Part shown: positions 8,297 to 16,590 of the stretch, piece by piece
Layout: each line of letters opens with the position of its first letter
How positions within the stretch are numbered: position 1 is the stretch's first letter
Assembly (NCBI GenBank): GCA_965200525.1
Contig: OZ241368.1
Location: forward strand, 434,001-498,000
Direction: 5' to 3'
DNA: 64,000 nucleotides
DNA from: JANNPJ01 sp965200525
Lineage (GTDB): Bacteria > Actinomycetota > Actinomycetes > Actinomycetales > Kineosporiaceae
Notes under the pieces: generated by a model
What the model was told of the DNA's origin: nothing
Seen by the model: only the letters and a program-made list of their open reading frames with translations
Database searches by the model: none
Translations under genes and position numbers: made by a program

Positions 8297-9081
8297 TCAC
8301 GGGGCGGTGAGCGCATCGAGCCAGCGGCACAGGTACATCGTGAGGGCCTTCGGCTGATCCAGGGGCAGGAAGTGCGTTCCGGCACAGCGGGTCGGCGATC
8401 ACACTCTGGTTTGCCAGCACCAGATTCATCACGTCAGCCGGGGAGCCTTCGATGGGGATCTCCCAGACCCAGCGGAGCATAGGGGCGCGACTGCCCGCAT
8501 CCAGAAACGGCTCACGGTAGGCCTGCATCTCCTCGTCGCTCGGAGTCCGCAGCATCCCACCGGGCAGCACCACCTCGATGAAGAAGTTCTCCTCCATCAC
8601 TCACCATCTGCTCACCCGTGCCCGGCTCGCGCAGGCGCTGGAACATGTGCCGACCACCGGCGTCCATGTCGGACCAGTGCTCGATCGGGTGGATGTGACC
8701 TTCCAGGAAGGCGACCGCCCGGACACGGGCGGGGAATCGCCGGGCGTAATCCAGTGCGAGCACCGCGCCCCAGTCGTGGCCCACGATGCTCAGCCGGCTC
8801 AGCCCGAGGCCCTCGACAAAGCCCTCGACGTAGCGGATGTGATCGACCAGGCGGTATTCGATGTCCGGTTTACCAGACCGGCCCATCCCGACCAGATCCA
8901 GTGCCAGACAGCGACAGCCCGTGTCGGCAACCGGTCCGATGACCTCGCGCCAAAAAAGCGACGATGTCGGATTCCCATGTAGGAACAGCACCGGCTCTCC
9001 CCTACCGATCTCGAGATACGCCAGTTCCGTACCCTCCACAGGCACCCTCAGCCAACGAGTCCGAGGCGGTAGACCAATCAT
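8297..9081 (-). pseudogene. haloalkane dehalogenase pseudogene with two lesions
   Basis: From ATG 9081 (AAGGTGG upstream) the frame reads as a haloalkane dehalogenase: FLHGNPTSSLFWR oxyanion region, nucleophile motif VGHDWGAVLALDYARR, and the cap helices. Near 8600 the frame breaks. The sequence GTGAGTGATG looks like a 4-base insertion, after which MEENFFIEVVLPGGMLRT continues in another frame. Near 8395-8350 it breaks again with loss of about ten codons, and the conserved C-terminus GTHFLPLDQPKALTMYLCRW, holding the catalytic His, is read in a third frame to the TGA at 8297. An intact protein of about 290 residues would have cleaved carbon-halogen bonds. The gene is non-functional as written. 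Confidence 0.85.
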
Positions 9082-9465
9082 GAGGTCCACCTTCCATCGC
9101 GACCACAGACCGCCGCAACCGTTCATTGCCTCGTTGGCCACGCGACGAGGACGCCGCAGTCCAGGACCGAGACCGTTCCGGTCGCACGGTCCTGATCCAT
9201 TACATCTGGATCTGCGACGAGCAGATCCAGGAGGAACCGCGAGACTGGGATCTCGGTCAGTTCCGCACCGGGGTAAGGTCTTCGACATTGAATGGCCCGA
9301 CCCGGCAGCCTCCGAGTTGGCTCGCACTCGCCCGGGACTGACTTGATTTGGTCCTGAGACCGCACCGCCGGCAAGACAATGCTTCAGTGCCGGTCCAACG
9401 GCCGTAGCGCACGCCGTGTGCGGCATGACCGGATGTCAGGTGAGTTGCTCCAGGCGCGGCAGTCG

Positions 9466-9872
9466 TCACTCGCTAACTCCCAGAGCCCGTAGGACATAGG
9501 CGATCTCGGGTGCTCGTCGCCATCCGTACTGGACTTCGTGAATTGGCCGGTCATTGTCGTGTAGGCCCACCTCGACGAGAGGACCATGGTGCTCCAGAGC
9601 CCCGCGACGGTCCTTGACCTCTATACATCACCGCCGCCACCCAGGAAGTGGGTCGCATATGCGAGCGGCTCCTCGGAAGACATGACCGTCAGATCCAACC
9701 CGATCCAGTGAGTTGCGAAGAATGCGGCCCCTCCGGCCTGCCCGGTCGCTTGCTGCGCCGCCATAAGTAAGCCGGTGACTCGATCCGCATGGGTGCCCTG
9801 GCGCCCAGAGGGGCTCTGCCTCGTTTTCGCTGGTGCCGGGTGGCCGATCTCCCAGGTGACCGGGGACAGCAC
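9466..9872 (-). pseudogene. unrecognised decayed reading frames
   Basis: Two adjoining minus-strand frames look like one former protein. 9621-9872 reads ...VTGLLMAAQQATGQAGGAAFF and ends at a TAG. Immediately after, in another frame, 9466-9627 reads VKDRRGALEHHGPLVEVGL...APEIAYVLRALGVSE to a TGA. A single frameshift near 9620 would join them. No family was recognised. The wider interval 9082-10022 holds no intact gene. Confidence 0.22.
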
Positions 9873-9907
9873 GGTCCTGCAATTCGTCCGGTTCGCCGTG
9901 GTGAACG

Positions 9908-10042
9908 GTGATCACCACCGCAATTCTCGCCCGGCTCGACGCCACCACCGGCGAGCTCGGCGTAACCGGAAGCGGTTTTGGGCACCCTCGTCAGGTGCGG
10001 TCGGACTGCGCGCTTCCTGTCGCTACGGTTGCTGTTCGCTAA
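9908..10042 (+). pseudogene. possible remnant of a PP2C/SpoIIE-like phosphatase
   Basis: A 44-codon plus-strand frame reads ITTAILARLDATTGELGV...FGHPRQVRSDCAL. The TAxLARLD-xxTGEL...GHP pattern resembles the middle of SpoIIE-type serine phosphatase domains. There is no intact gene on either side, and the frame overlaps the 3' end of the TetR gene on the other strand. This is a weak resemblance only. Confidence 0.15.
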
Positions 10043-10649
10043 CCGAACCCGGTTCAGCAGCAAAGCTAAGTTGGACGCGGATACGGTCGAGGGTGTCGTG
10101 GACGACACGTGCGACGAACGTCGCATCGAGTGGTTCGCGGGAGAACCAACGTCGGTAGAAGAGCGGGCCGGCGATGGCGGCGATCACGTCGGCCGGCTGG
10201 CGATCCGGCGCCAGTTCGCCCCTGACCTTCGCGCGTTCAGCCACCGTGACGAACGGCGCCATGAGCCGGGCGTGCAGGTCCGCGTGGAGCTCGGCCAGTT
10301 CCGGCTCTCGCTCGGCGGCGTCCACGATGGATGGCAACACCGAAGCCCATCGCGCCGTCCGTAGTTGCTCGGCCAGCCCCTCGGTCAGGGCGGTAAGGTC
10401 GCCGTCAAAACTGCCCGTGTCGGGAACCGGTGGCGCCGACCCGATGGTCGAGCACGCCTCGACCAGCAACGCTGCCCGCGACGGCCAATGCCGGTAAATC
10501 GTAGTCTTCGCCACGCCGGAAAGGCGCGACACCTCATCGATGCTGACGCCGCCGATGCCGCCAGCCGACAGCAGTTCGTAGGTCTGCGCGAGCACCGCGG
10601 CCTTGGACCGCTGGACTCGGGCGTCGACAAAATCCCCGGATCGGGCCAC
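10023..10649 (-). CDS. TetR-family transcriptional regulator
   Basis: A 208-residue TetR repressor. The N-terminal HTH is clear (SIDEVSRLSGVAKTTIYRHWPSRAALL). The ligand domain has the AIAGPLFYRRWFSREPLD segment typical of the TetR_C_11-like subgroup. It is divergent from a VOC-family gene (start 10750), and an 8+8 bp palindrome lies between the two starts. It therefore probably represses itself and that gene, with a small hydrophobic ligand as inducer. The ligand is unknown. Its target gene now carries a nonsense codon. Confidence 0.88.
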   Translation of the reverse strand: MARSGDFVDARVQRSKAAVLAQTYELLSAGGIGGVSIDEVSRLSGVAKTTIYRHWPSRAALLVEACSTIGSAPPVPDTGSFDGDLTALTEGLAEQLRTARWASVLPSIVDAAEREPELAELHADLHARLMAPFVTVAERAKVRGELAPDRQPADVIAAIAGPLFYRRWFSREPLDATFVARVVHDTLDRIRVQLSFAAEPGSVSEQQP

Positions 10650-10683
10650 GTGATGATCTCCGAACTTCTACTACTACTGAACG

Positions 10684-10702
10684 CTACGCTACTGTAGCGT
10701 AG
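10684..10702. promoter_or_regulatory. palindromic operator between the TetR and VOC genes
   Basis: CTACGCTA, three bases, TAGCGTAG: perfect 8-bp arms. It lies 34 bases upstream of the TetR start and 47 bases upstream of the VOC start, the expected place for a TetR auto-operator controlling both directions. Confidence 0.7.
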
Positions 10703-10749
10703 TGGTTGTGCCGGATCGTCCGGCCTACCGGAGCTATCCGGAGGGTGTC

Positions 10750-11127
10750 ATGAAACTTGCCTCGATCCGTCTGGTGACCGACGACCTGCCCACCTTGACC
10801 GCCTTTTACACCACGCTTACCGGCACCGAGCCGGTGATGCCGTTCGGCCCCGACGACTAAGCCGAACTGCACACCGAGGGCAGCATCATCGCCCTCGTCA
10901 CCAGCGCCGGGGTCAAACGCTTTAACAACACCGCAGCAACGGCAGCCGCCAATCGATCAGCGATCCTGGAATTCCAGGTCGACGACGTCGACAACGAACG
11001 CGCGCGCCTGGATGACCACGTCACCGACTGGGTTCAGGAGCCGACCACCCAGCCCTGGGGCAACCGATCGATGCTGCTGCGCGACCCCGACGGCAACCTC
11101 ATCAACATTTACTCCTCCCCTCGGTGA
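10750..11127 (+). pseudogene. VOC/glyoxalase-like gene with one in-frame stop
   Basis: ATG 10750 is preceded by GGAGGG. The frame gives a normal 125-codon VOC protein (MKLASIRLVTDDLPTLTAFY ... LLRDPDGNLINIYS), except that codon 37 (10858-10860) is TAA where family members carry an aromatic residue; one base change from TAC or TAT would do this. The rest of the frame is open and well conserved. It is either a recent nonsense mutation or a sequencing error. The original role would be a small-molecule-binding or detoxifying protein under the adjacent TetR. Confidence 0.85.
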
Positions 11128-11362
11128 CCGGTGCCGAGCGCCGGAAACTCAGAAGCCGACTTCTCCGCGCCGTCAGTTCGTCCCAGTCACCTGCCGGCTC
11201 ACTGCCTCCATCATCAATTCGGCAGCTGAGTGCATGAGCGCGCGTCGTGGCCAACTGGTTAGGGGGCATAGCTGATCATGCGTGGCCGTCACCGGACAGC
11301 GTCCCTCCTGCGGCCGCCGGTGCGCATTGGTGCTCGATGCCACTACCGCGCTCAGATGCCGA
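11128..11362. other. non-coding gap
   Basis: No ORF with coding character, repeat or clear terminator was seen between the VOC pseudogene and the 3' end of the GGDEF-EAL gene. Confidence 0.5.
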
Positions 11363-13924
11363 TCACGCGTGCTTCACGGCGGACAGGCGCCGGGGGCCTG
11401 GTATGGCCGATCGTCGTAAGAGGAAGGCTTCAATGCCTGCGGCCGGCAATGGCCGGGAGATGTGGTAGCCCTGAACCAGGTCGCAGCCCAAATCTCGCAG
11501 CATCTCCAGGGCGCCGGCGTCCTCAACCCCCTCGGCCACCACGCGCAGACCGAGGGCGGCGGCCAGGGTGAGGATGGTGCGCACCAGGACCGAGCTGGCC
11601 TGCCCGTCCGCGCCGGGAGTCAGGCCCATGACGAACGACTTGTCGATCTTCACCTCGCGCACCGGCAGACGCTGCAGGTAGGCCAGGCTGGAGTAGCCGG
11701 TGCCGAAGTCGTCCAGCGACAGGGTGACACCGAGGTCGGCCAGGCGCTGCAGAACCGGCACGGCGCGGGCCGGGTCGTCCATCACGATGCTCTCGGTGAT
11801 CTCCAGGACCAGCCGGTCCGGTGGCAGGCCGGCCGCGGCCAGGGCGGCCGCCACGTCCTCGGCCAGGCTCTCGTTGTTCGTGCTGTGAGCGGACATGTTC
11901 ACGGCCACCACCAGGTCCAGCCCGCGATCGCGCCACACCCGGCACTGCAGCAGTGCCTTGCGAAGTACCTGATCGGTGAGCTCCTCGATCAGCCCGCTCT
12001 GCTCGGCCAGGGGAATGAAGACGTCCGGGTACAGCAGGCCCTGGCGCGGGTGCTGCCAGCGAACCAGGGCCTCGACACTGACCACCTCGTTGGTGAGCAG
12101 GTCGACCTGGGGTTGGTAGTGCAGTTCGAGTTCGTCGCGCTCCAGGGCCAGGTGCAGGTCGCTGAGCAGACTGAGGCGAGCGGTACGGCCCTCGTCGAGG
12201 GCCTCGGTGTAGAGCATGATCGAACCGGAGCCGCTCGCCTTGGCCGCGTACATGGCCGTGTCGGCGTGCCGCAGCAGATCGGCACCGTCCAGGCCGGCGG
12301 CCGCCACCGTGAATCCGATGCTGGCGCGGGCGTTCAGGACCGCATCAGGCAGGACGACGGGGGCGCACAAAGCATCCCGGATCGCCTCGGCGGCCGCGGT
12401 TGCGCCGACCCGCCCGGCCTGCGGCACCAGGACGGCGAACTCGTCACCTCCCAGGCGGGCCACGATGGAACCGGAGGGCACGGACGCCTCGATCCGCTGG
12501 GCCACCACTTGCAGCAACGCGTCGCCCAGGTGATGCCCGAGGGCGTCGTTGACCTCCTTGAACTTGTCCAGGTCGAGCAGCAGCACGGCCGGCGCCAGGT
12601 CGTCGCAGGCGCCGGGGCCGGCCAGGCAGTTCTCGATCCCCTCGGTCAGCAGCACCCGGTTGGCCAGCCCGGTCAGCGCGTCATGGGTCGCGTCGTGACG
12701 TAGCTGCTCCACCAGCTGTGTGCCGCGCAGGGCCACGGCCAGGTGCGCGGCCAGAGTTTCCAGCAGCCGCAGGTCCTCAGGTGTGAACGTCGAGGTCTCC
12801 CCCAGGCGGTCGGTGACGATCAGCACCCCGGCTACGGACGTCGAGGGCAGCGCGAGGATCATGGCATCGCGGGCCCGGTGGTCCAGCAGCCACTGCCGCA
12901 TCCCGCGCTCGCGGGTAGTGCGGGCAATCACGATCGATTCGACGTTCTGGCGAACCCGCGCGATCAGCCAGTCACCGGCCAGCGCCCCGGCGTCAACGTC
13001 TGCCGAGGCAAGGAGCTCCTGAACCCCCAGCGAGTCGTCCTCCAGGACCCGCAGGCTGAGGTCGCCCTGCTCGCCGAAGAGAATCAGTTGCACCTCAGCG
13101 GCATTGAGCAGCCGGCGCGTGCGGGCGAGCAGCACCTGCGCCAGTTCTTGGACCGTTGCCGCGCCCACGCCCTGGGCCACGAACTCGTGCATCATCGCCA
13201 GCGACTGGTGGCGTCGACGCAGGATGAGGTAACCGCGATAGATCAGCGCACCCAGTGCGGCAATGATCACGATAAGGGTGGCCCCGACGGCTCCCTCGCT
13301 GAGCAGAACGACGATCGTGACCGCGCCGAGCGTGCTCAGCACAGCCAACGCCGAGGCGGGCACGAACACGCGGACCATCTGCTCGGTGGTCAGCCTGCCC
13401 TGATGCCAAGAGATTACGAGCAGGACCAGCGAACTCATCAACATGTCGACGATGCTGACCACGGGCAGGCAGAGTGCGGCCGTGGCCAAAGTCATCCGGA
13501 TGCCGGAGCCGAGCAGTTCGTGCAGCCCGAAGGCGACCAGGGCGGTTTCCAAGGCGTAGGCACTGAGGTTGTAGGTGACCTTCAGTACCGACAGGCGCTG
13601 GCCGGCGAAGATCAGAAGGCCCCCGAGTACGCGGGCCGCGATCAGCAGGTGCACGTCGCAGAAGAGCACTCCGACCAGTAGCGCAACGCCCGACAGCGAG
13701 AAGGAGGAGGTGTGGCGCTGGAGTTCGACGTGAAGCATGCCCACCTCGGCGCAGGCGAAGGCCGCCACGAAGCAGACGAAGATCACCCAGGCCGGAGCGG
13801 CCGGGGCCTGCAGCAGGATCCGGCCGGAGGGGGTGAGCACCGTGACCGCGAGGGCCACTGCAGCCAGGACGCCCGCGAGCACGCTGGTCGCCGCTGCCGG
13901 CGTGAGGCGATACGCAGGCGTCAT
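11363..13924 (-). CDS. membrane GGDEF-EAL cyclic-di-GMP enzyme
   Basis: About 853 residues from ATG 13924. Residues 10-250 hold seven to eight hydrophobic segments, a MASE-like sensor. A GAF-type domain follows at about 275-410. The GGDEF domain is next, with an intact ARLGGDEFAVL signature near residue 491 but no upstream RxxD inhibitory site. The EAL domain has EALVRW near 617, NMSAHS, ITES, DDFGTGYSSL near 740 and QGYHISRP. Both active sites look intact, so it may make and degrade cyclic-di-GMP at the membrane. The ATG overlaps the stop of a 14-codon leader ORF (ATGA). It is the last gene of a minus-strand set with DUF5317 and a 29-aa peptide. Confidence 0.9.
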   Translation of the reverse strand: MTPAYRLTPAAATSVLAGVLAAVALAVTVLTPSGRILLQAPAAPAWVIFVCFVAAFACAEVGMLHVELQRHTSSFSLSGVALLVGVLFCDVHLLIAARVLGGLLIFAGQRLSVLKVTYNLSAYALETALVAFGLHELLGSGIRMTLATAALCLPVVSIVDMLMSSLVLLVISWHQGRLTTEQMVRVFVPASALAVLSTLGAVTIVVLLSEGAVGATLIVIIAALGALIYRGYLILRRRHQSLAMMHEFVAQGVGAATVQELAQVLLARTRRLLNAAEVQLILFGEQGDLSLRVLEDDSLGVQELLASADVDAGALAGDWLIARVRQNVESIVIARTTRERGMRQWLLDHRARDAMILALPSTSVAGVLIVTDRLGETSTFTPEDLRLLETLAAHLAVALRGTQLVEQLRHDATHDALTGLANRVLLTEGIENCLAGPGACDDLAPAVLLLDLDKFKEVNDALGHHLGDALLQVVAQRIEASVPSGSIVARLGGDEFAVLVPQAGRVGATAAAEAIRDALCAPVVLPDAVLNARASIGFTVAAAGLDGADLLRHADTAMYAAKASGSGSIMLYTEALDEGRTARLSLLSDLHLALERDELELHYQPQVDLLTNEVVSVEALVRWQHPRQGLLYPDVFIPLAEQSGLIEELTDQVLRKALLQCRVWRDRGLDLVVAVNMSAHSTNNESLAEDVAAALAAAGLPPDRLVLEITESIVMDDPARAVPVLQRLADLGVTLSLDDFGTGYSSLAYLQRLPVREVKIDKSFVMGLTPGADGQASSVLVRTILTLAAALGLRVVAEGVEDAGALEMLRDLGCDLVQGYHISRPLPAAGIEAFLLRRSAIPGPRRLSAVKHA

Positions 13925-13965
13925 GGCCGCCGTACCGTCATCGAAGCCGCCTGCCGCAGCGTCAT
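13921..13965 (-). CDS. 14-codon leader ORF coupled to the GGDEF-EAL gene
   Basis: ATG 13965 has a good ribosome site (AAAGGA, 5 bases away) and encodes MTLRQAASMTVRRP. Its TGA overlaps the ATG of the GGDEF-EAL gene as ATGA. The downstream ATG has no ribosome site of its own, so ribosomes probably reach it by termination-reinitiation. It may only be a translation entry device; a regulatory peptide is possible. Confidence 0.5.
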   Translation of the reverse strand: MTLRQAASMTVRRP

Positions 13966-14133
13966 GTTCGTCCTTTCGCCACCGACCGACCTGACCAAGG
14001 GATGAACCCTTCGGCCACACGCCATCGTGCAGATCCGAGCGCCGGTCGAACTAGGGGCCGCCGAGCGCCGGCAGCGGGAATACGAGCAGCGGCCGCACCC
14101 GGGTCTGGATGCCACCGCCACCGCGCCAGTGCG

Positions 14134-14223
14134 TCAGTTCCACTTGACTCCGGCCCCGACGGCGACGGCGAACGAGATGACGCCGGCGAGGGCACATGTT
14201 GCGCGCAGGACCTTGTTCTTCAT
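14134..14223 (-). CDS. 29-aa single-span membrane peptide
   Basis: ATG 14223 is preceded by AAGGAGC at ideal spacing. The product MKNKVLRATCALAGVI... is a short basic N-terminus followed by one hydrophobic helix (ALAGVISFAVAVGAGV) and KWN at the end. It sits between DUF5317 (44 bases upstream) and the GGDEF-EAL leader on the same strand. The very good ribosome site and membrane-peptide composition support a real gene. Function is unknown; it could help or tune the neighbouring membrane proteins. Confidence 0.6.
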   Translation of the reverse strand: MKNKVLRATCALAGVISFAVAVGAGVKWN

Positions 14224-14267
14224 GGTGCTCCTTCGATACCAGGGGTAAACACTCTGTACTTCAGTGT

Positions 14268-14963
14268 TCACTCTGTGTGCCGATGCATCCATGGTTGCGC
14301 CGCCGATTCACCCGGCTGCGCGCCGTTGTGGTCCCCATCACCGACACCGAGTGACCCTCCAGCATGAGAATCTTCCGCAGCCGGCGTCTCCTGATCGGGA
14401 TCGACCTGATCGGGATCGAGCCGATCGGGATCCAGCCAGGGCTCGATCCACCAGGTGCCGCAGATGCGCAAGGACGTCCAGGCCACCCCGGCGATGATCA
14501 ACACGTCACCGACACTGAAGACGTTGGACAAGGGCCAGGACGCAGGGATCGCGAACACGTCCCCGAGGAAGGCCAGCTTCGGGTGCTGCTCGACCGCGGA
14601 GTTGGCGAACGACGACGAGGAGTGCAGCCCGGCAACCCTCATGGCGTGCGGGTTCGCCGGAAGCACTCCGTGATTGACCGCGATGGTCACACCGTTACAG
14701 GCCGCACCGGATGCCATCATCACGGCCCCCGGGATGCGCCAATTGCTCCAGATGAACCAGCCGGCCGTGACATACGTGCCGACATGAATGACCCGCAACA
14801 GCCACTGTGGTCCGGGCAGGAGCTCGATGATCACGATCTGGACCAGCAAGGTGCTCATGATTAGGGGCAGGTTGCGCACGTGCACGTCGGCCAGCCGGAT
14901 CAGGCGCCCGCCCAGAAGAACCGGCAGGAATGCCACGAACACCGTCAGGACGGGAATGATCAC
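14268..14963 (-). CDS. DUF5317 family membrane protein
   Basis: A 231-residue membrane protein with about five hydrophobic segments and the conserved DUF5317 core: NPHAMRVAGLHSSSSFANSA, HPKLAFLGDVFAIPASWPL and NVFSVGDVLIIAGV. The family's function is unknown. The C-terminal tail is hydrophilic with a DPDRLDPDQVDPDQ repeat, which reflects tandem GATCGGGATC-type repeats in the DNA at 14395-14435. The start is GTG 14963 with GGAAGG/GGAG upstream. It heads the same-strand set with the 29-aa peptide and the GGDEF-EAL gene. Confidence 0.8.
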   Translation of the reverse strand: MIIPVLTVFVAFLPVLLGGRLIRLADVHVRNLPLIMSTLLVQIVIIELLPGPQWLLRVIHVGTYVTAGWFIWSNWRIPGAVMMASGAACNGVTIAVNHGVLPANPHAMRVAGLHSSSSFANSAVEQHPKLAFLGDVFAIPASWPLSNVFSVGDVLIIAGVAWTSLRICGTWWIEPWLDPDRLDPDQVDPDQETPAAEDSHAGGSLGVGDGDHNGAQPGESAAQPWMHRHTE

Positions 14964-15249
14964 GCTGGCTCCGCCTTCCGGTCATGGCGTCAGCTCAAAG
15001 CATCGGCGCACCCGGAACTAACATTGAGAGCCGGCCCGGGTCTCGGCCCGAGCGGACCAGCGGGCGGCCAGCCGCCGTAGTTCGCCGGGGTGCTCGAAAG
15101 GGGCCATCCGCTGAAGCCTCTTAGCGGGCTCTTGGGCCGCCGCCGGCAGGCGTAAAGGCGTGGACAGACAGACAACGGATGGGCGGGCGCAACTCACCGC
15201 ACCGCGACACCATTGACGTTCGACGCAACCAGATCAGGAGGCTGCATGA

Positions 15250-15813
15250 TCAGTGTTCTGGAGTGGCGCTCCGAGCGCCTGCGTGACCGGACGGTCGTTG
15301 CTTCCTTGGGCCGGAGGGCGTTGATCCCGGCTCGGTGGTCGAGCGGTGTTTGCCGCCAGGCAAGTCGCGGTGGACCTCGGGGTCGAGGCCGTGGGCGTCG
15401 GCGAGTTTGGTGATGAGCGCGGCGAGCTGGGCGCGTTCGGCCTCGTCGAGCGGGCCGAGGACGTCGGCGCTCTGGGCTTCGGCGGCCCCCCGCAGTGCCG
15501 CGAGGGTGCTACGACCGGCGTCGGTGAGGTCGAGTCGGTGATGCCGGCGGTCGGCCGCGTCGCGGGTGCGCGCCACCAGCCCGGAGTTTTCCAGCGTGTC
15601 GAGGAGCACGACGACTCGGCTGGGGGCGGCACCCAGGCGGTCGGCCAGCGCCCGCTGGGACAGGCCCGGGGATCGGGACAAGACACGCAGAAGACCGGCG
15701 CCGGCAGGAGTCAGGCCCAGCGGGCGCACCTGATCTGCAAACCGGGCCGCGGCGTAACTGCCGACCTGGGCCAGCAGGAACGCCGTTCGGGCCGGTCGGC
15801 CGGGAGAGCTCAC
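15250..15813 (-). CDS. MarR-family transcriptional regulator
   Basis: A 187-residue winged-helix regulator: LTPAGAGLLRVLSRSPGLSQRALADRLGAAPSRVVVLLDTLENSGLVARTRDAADRRHH is the MarR core including the wing. A poorly conserved basic tail of about 40 residues follows. It is divergent from the DUF4386-SDR pair, with 54 bases between the starts. That gap holds a consensus-like promoter for the other gene, so it probably represses that operon and itself. Confidence 0.85.
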   Translation of the reverse strand: MSSPGRPARTAFLLAQVGSYAAARFADQVRPLGLTPAGAGLLRVLSRSPGLSQRALADRLGAAPSRVVVLLDTLENSGLVARTRDAADRRHHRLDLTDAGRSTLAALRGAAEAQSADVLGPLDEAERAQLAALITKLADAHGLDPEVHRDLPGGKHRSTTEPGSTPSGPRKQRPSGHAGARSATPEH

Positions 15814-15831
15814 TGCAGCATGATAGCGGGG

Positions 15832-15860
15832 TTGACAGAATAATTCATAGTGTTAATGAT
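15832..15860 (+). promoter_or_regulatory. sigma-70-type promoter giving a probable leaderless transcript
   Basis: TTGACA at 15832-15837, a 17-base spacer and AATGAT at 15855-15860. Transcription would start about 7 bases later, at the ATG 15868, where no Shine-Dalgarno sequence exists. The AT-rich spacer is a likely MarR binding region. Confidence 0.55.
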
Positions 15861-15867
15861 TTAGACC

Positions 15868-16590
15868 ATGACCGATTCATCGATTGCGACATCACCGCGC
15901 CCGCGCCGCCCGAACGGCCCACCTGCCGGCGGGCTGGCCGTCGTCACTCTGACCCTGACCATCGCCGGCGTGGTGTGCCTCGCGGCTCTATCCGGCGGTG
16001 ACGCGCTGGGCTCGCCGCTGGACTCCCCCGCCACGGTGATCGCCCGGTTCGTCGCCAACACCGAGGCCGTGCGAGCCGGCGCGGTGCTGCAGTTCGGCGC
16101 CGGCGTCCCACTGGGCATCTATGCGGCCACCGTCTACGCGCGACTGCTCCGGCTGGGAGTGCGGGTGCCGGGCCCGGGGATCGGCTTCTTCGGTGGCGTC
16201 ACCGCAGCGATCATGCTGATGATCTCCGCCCTGATCCAGTGGGTCCTGAGCCGGCCCGAAGCACTCACCGACACCGCCCTCGTGCCCGCGCTCGCGCTGC
16301 TGTCGTTCGCGCTCGGGGGCATCGGCTACGCGGTCGGGATCGGTCTGCTCGTCGCCGGAATCGCCGTCCCCGCGCTGTTCCTCGGTCTGCTGCCGCGCTG
16401 GCTGGCCGCCCTCGGTCTGGCGATCGGCGTCGTTGCCGAGGTCTCATTCCTCTCCCTCGTCATCGAGCCACTGCAGTTCCTGCTTCCGGTCGCCCGGTTC
16501 GGCGGCGGCCTGTGGCTGATCGCCGCCGGATTCCTCCTGCCGGCAACCCGCCCGCGTCGTGCGGCGGGCAACACCGAGGAGCAGGCATGA
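15868..16590 (+). CDS. DUF4386-like membrane protein
   Basis: A 240-residue integral membrane protein with about six hydrophobic segments and a short proline/arginine-rich cytosolic N-terminus. The layout and segments such as VLQFGAGVPLGIYAATVYARL and LGLLPRWLAALGLAIGVVAEVSFLSL match DUF4386-type proteins of unknown role. The start at ATG 15868 lies almost at the predicted transcription start. Its stop overlaps the start of the SDR gene by ATGA, so the two form an operon under the divergent MarR protein. Confidence 0.72.
   Translation: MTDSSIATSPRPRRPNGPPAGGLAVVTLTLTIAGVVCLAALSGGDALGSPLDSPATVIARFVANTEAVRAGAVLQFGAGVPLGIYAATVYARLLRLGVRVPGPGIGFFGGVTAAIMLMISALIQWVLSRPEALTDTALVPALALLSFALGGIGYAVGIGLLVAGIAVPALFLGLLPRWLAALGLAIGVVAEVSFLSLVIEPLQFLLPVARFGGGLWLIAAGFLLPATRPRRAAGNTEEQA

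Noticed and set aside
9628..9948. A 106-aa minus-strand gene in the 9-10 kb gap
   Set aside because: No ribosome site, no similarity and irregular codon use; kept only as part of the undefined decayed region.
11462..12703. A 413-aa plus-strand ORF
   Set aside because: Shadow of the GGDEF-EAL gene; Gln/Gly/His-rich composition typical of antisense frames in GC-rich genes.
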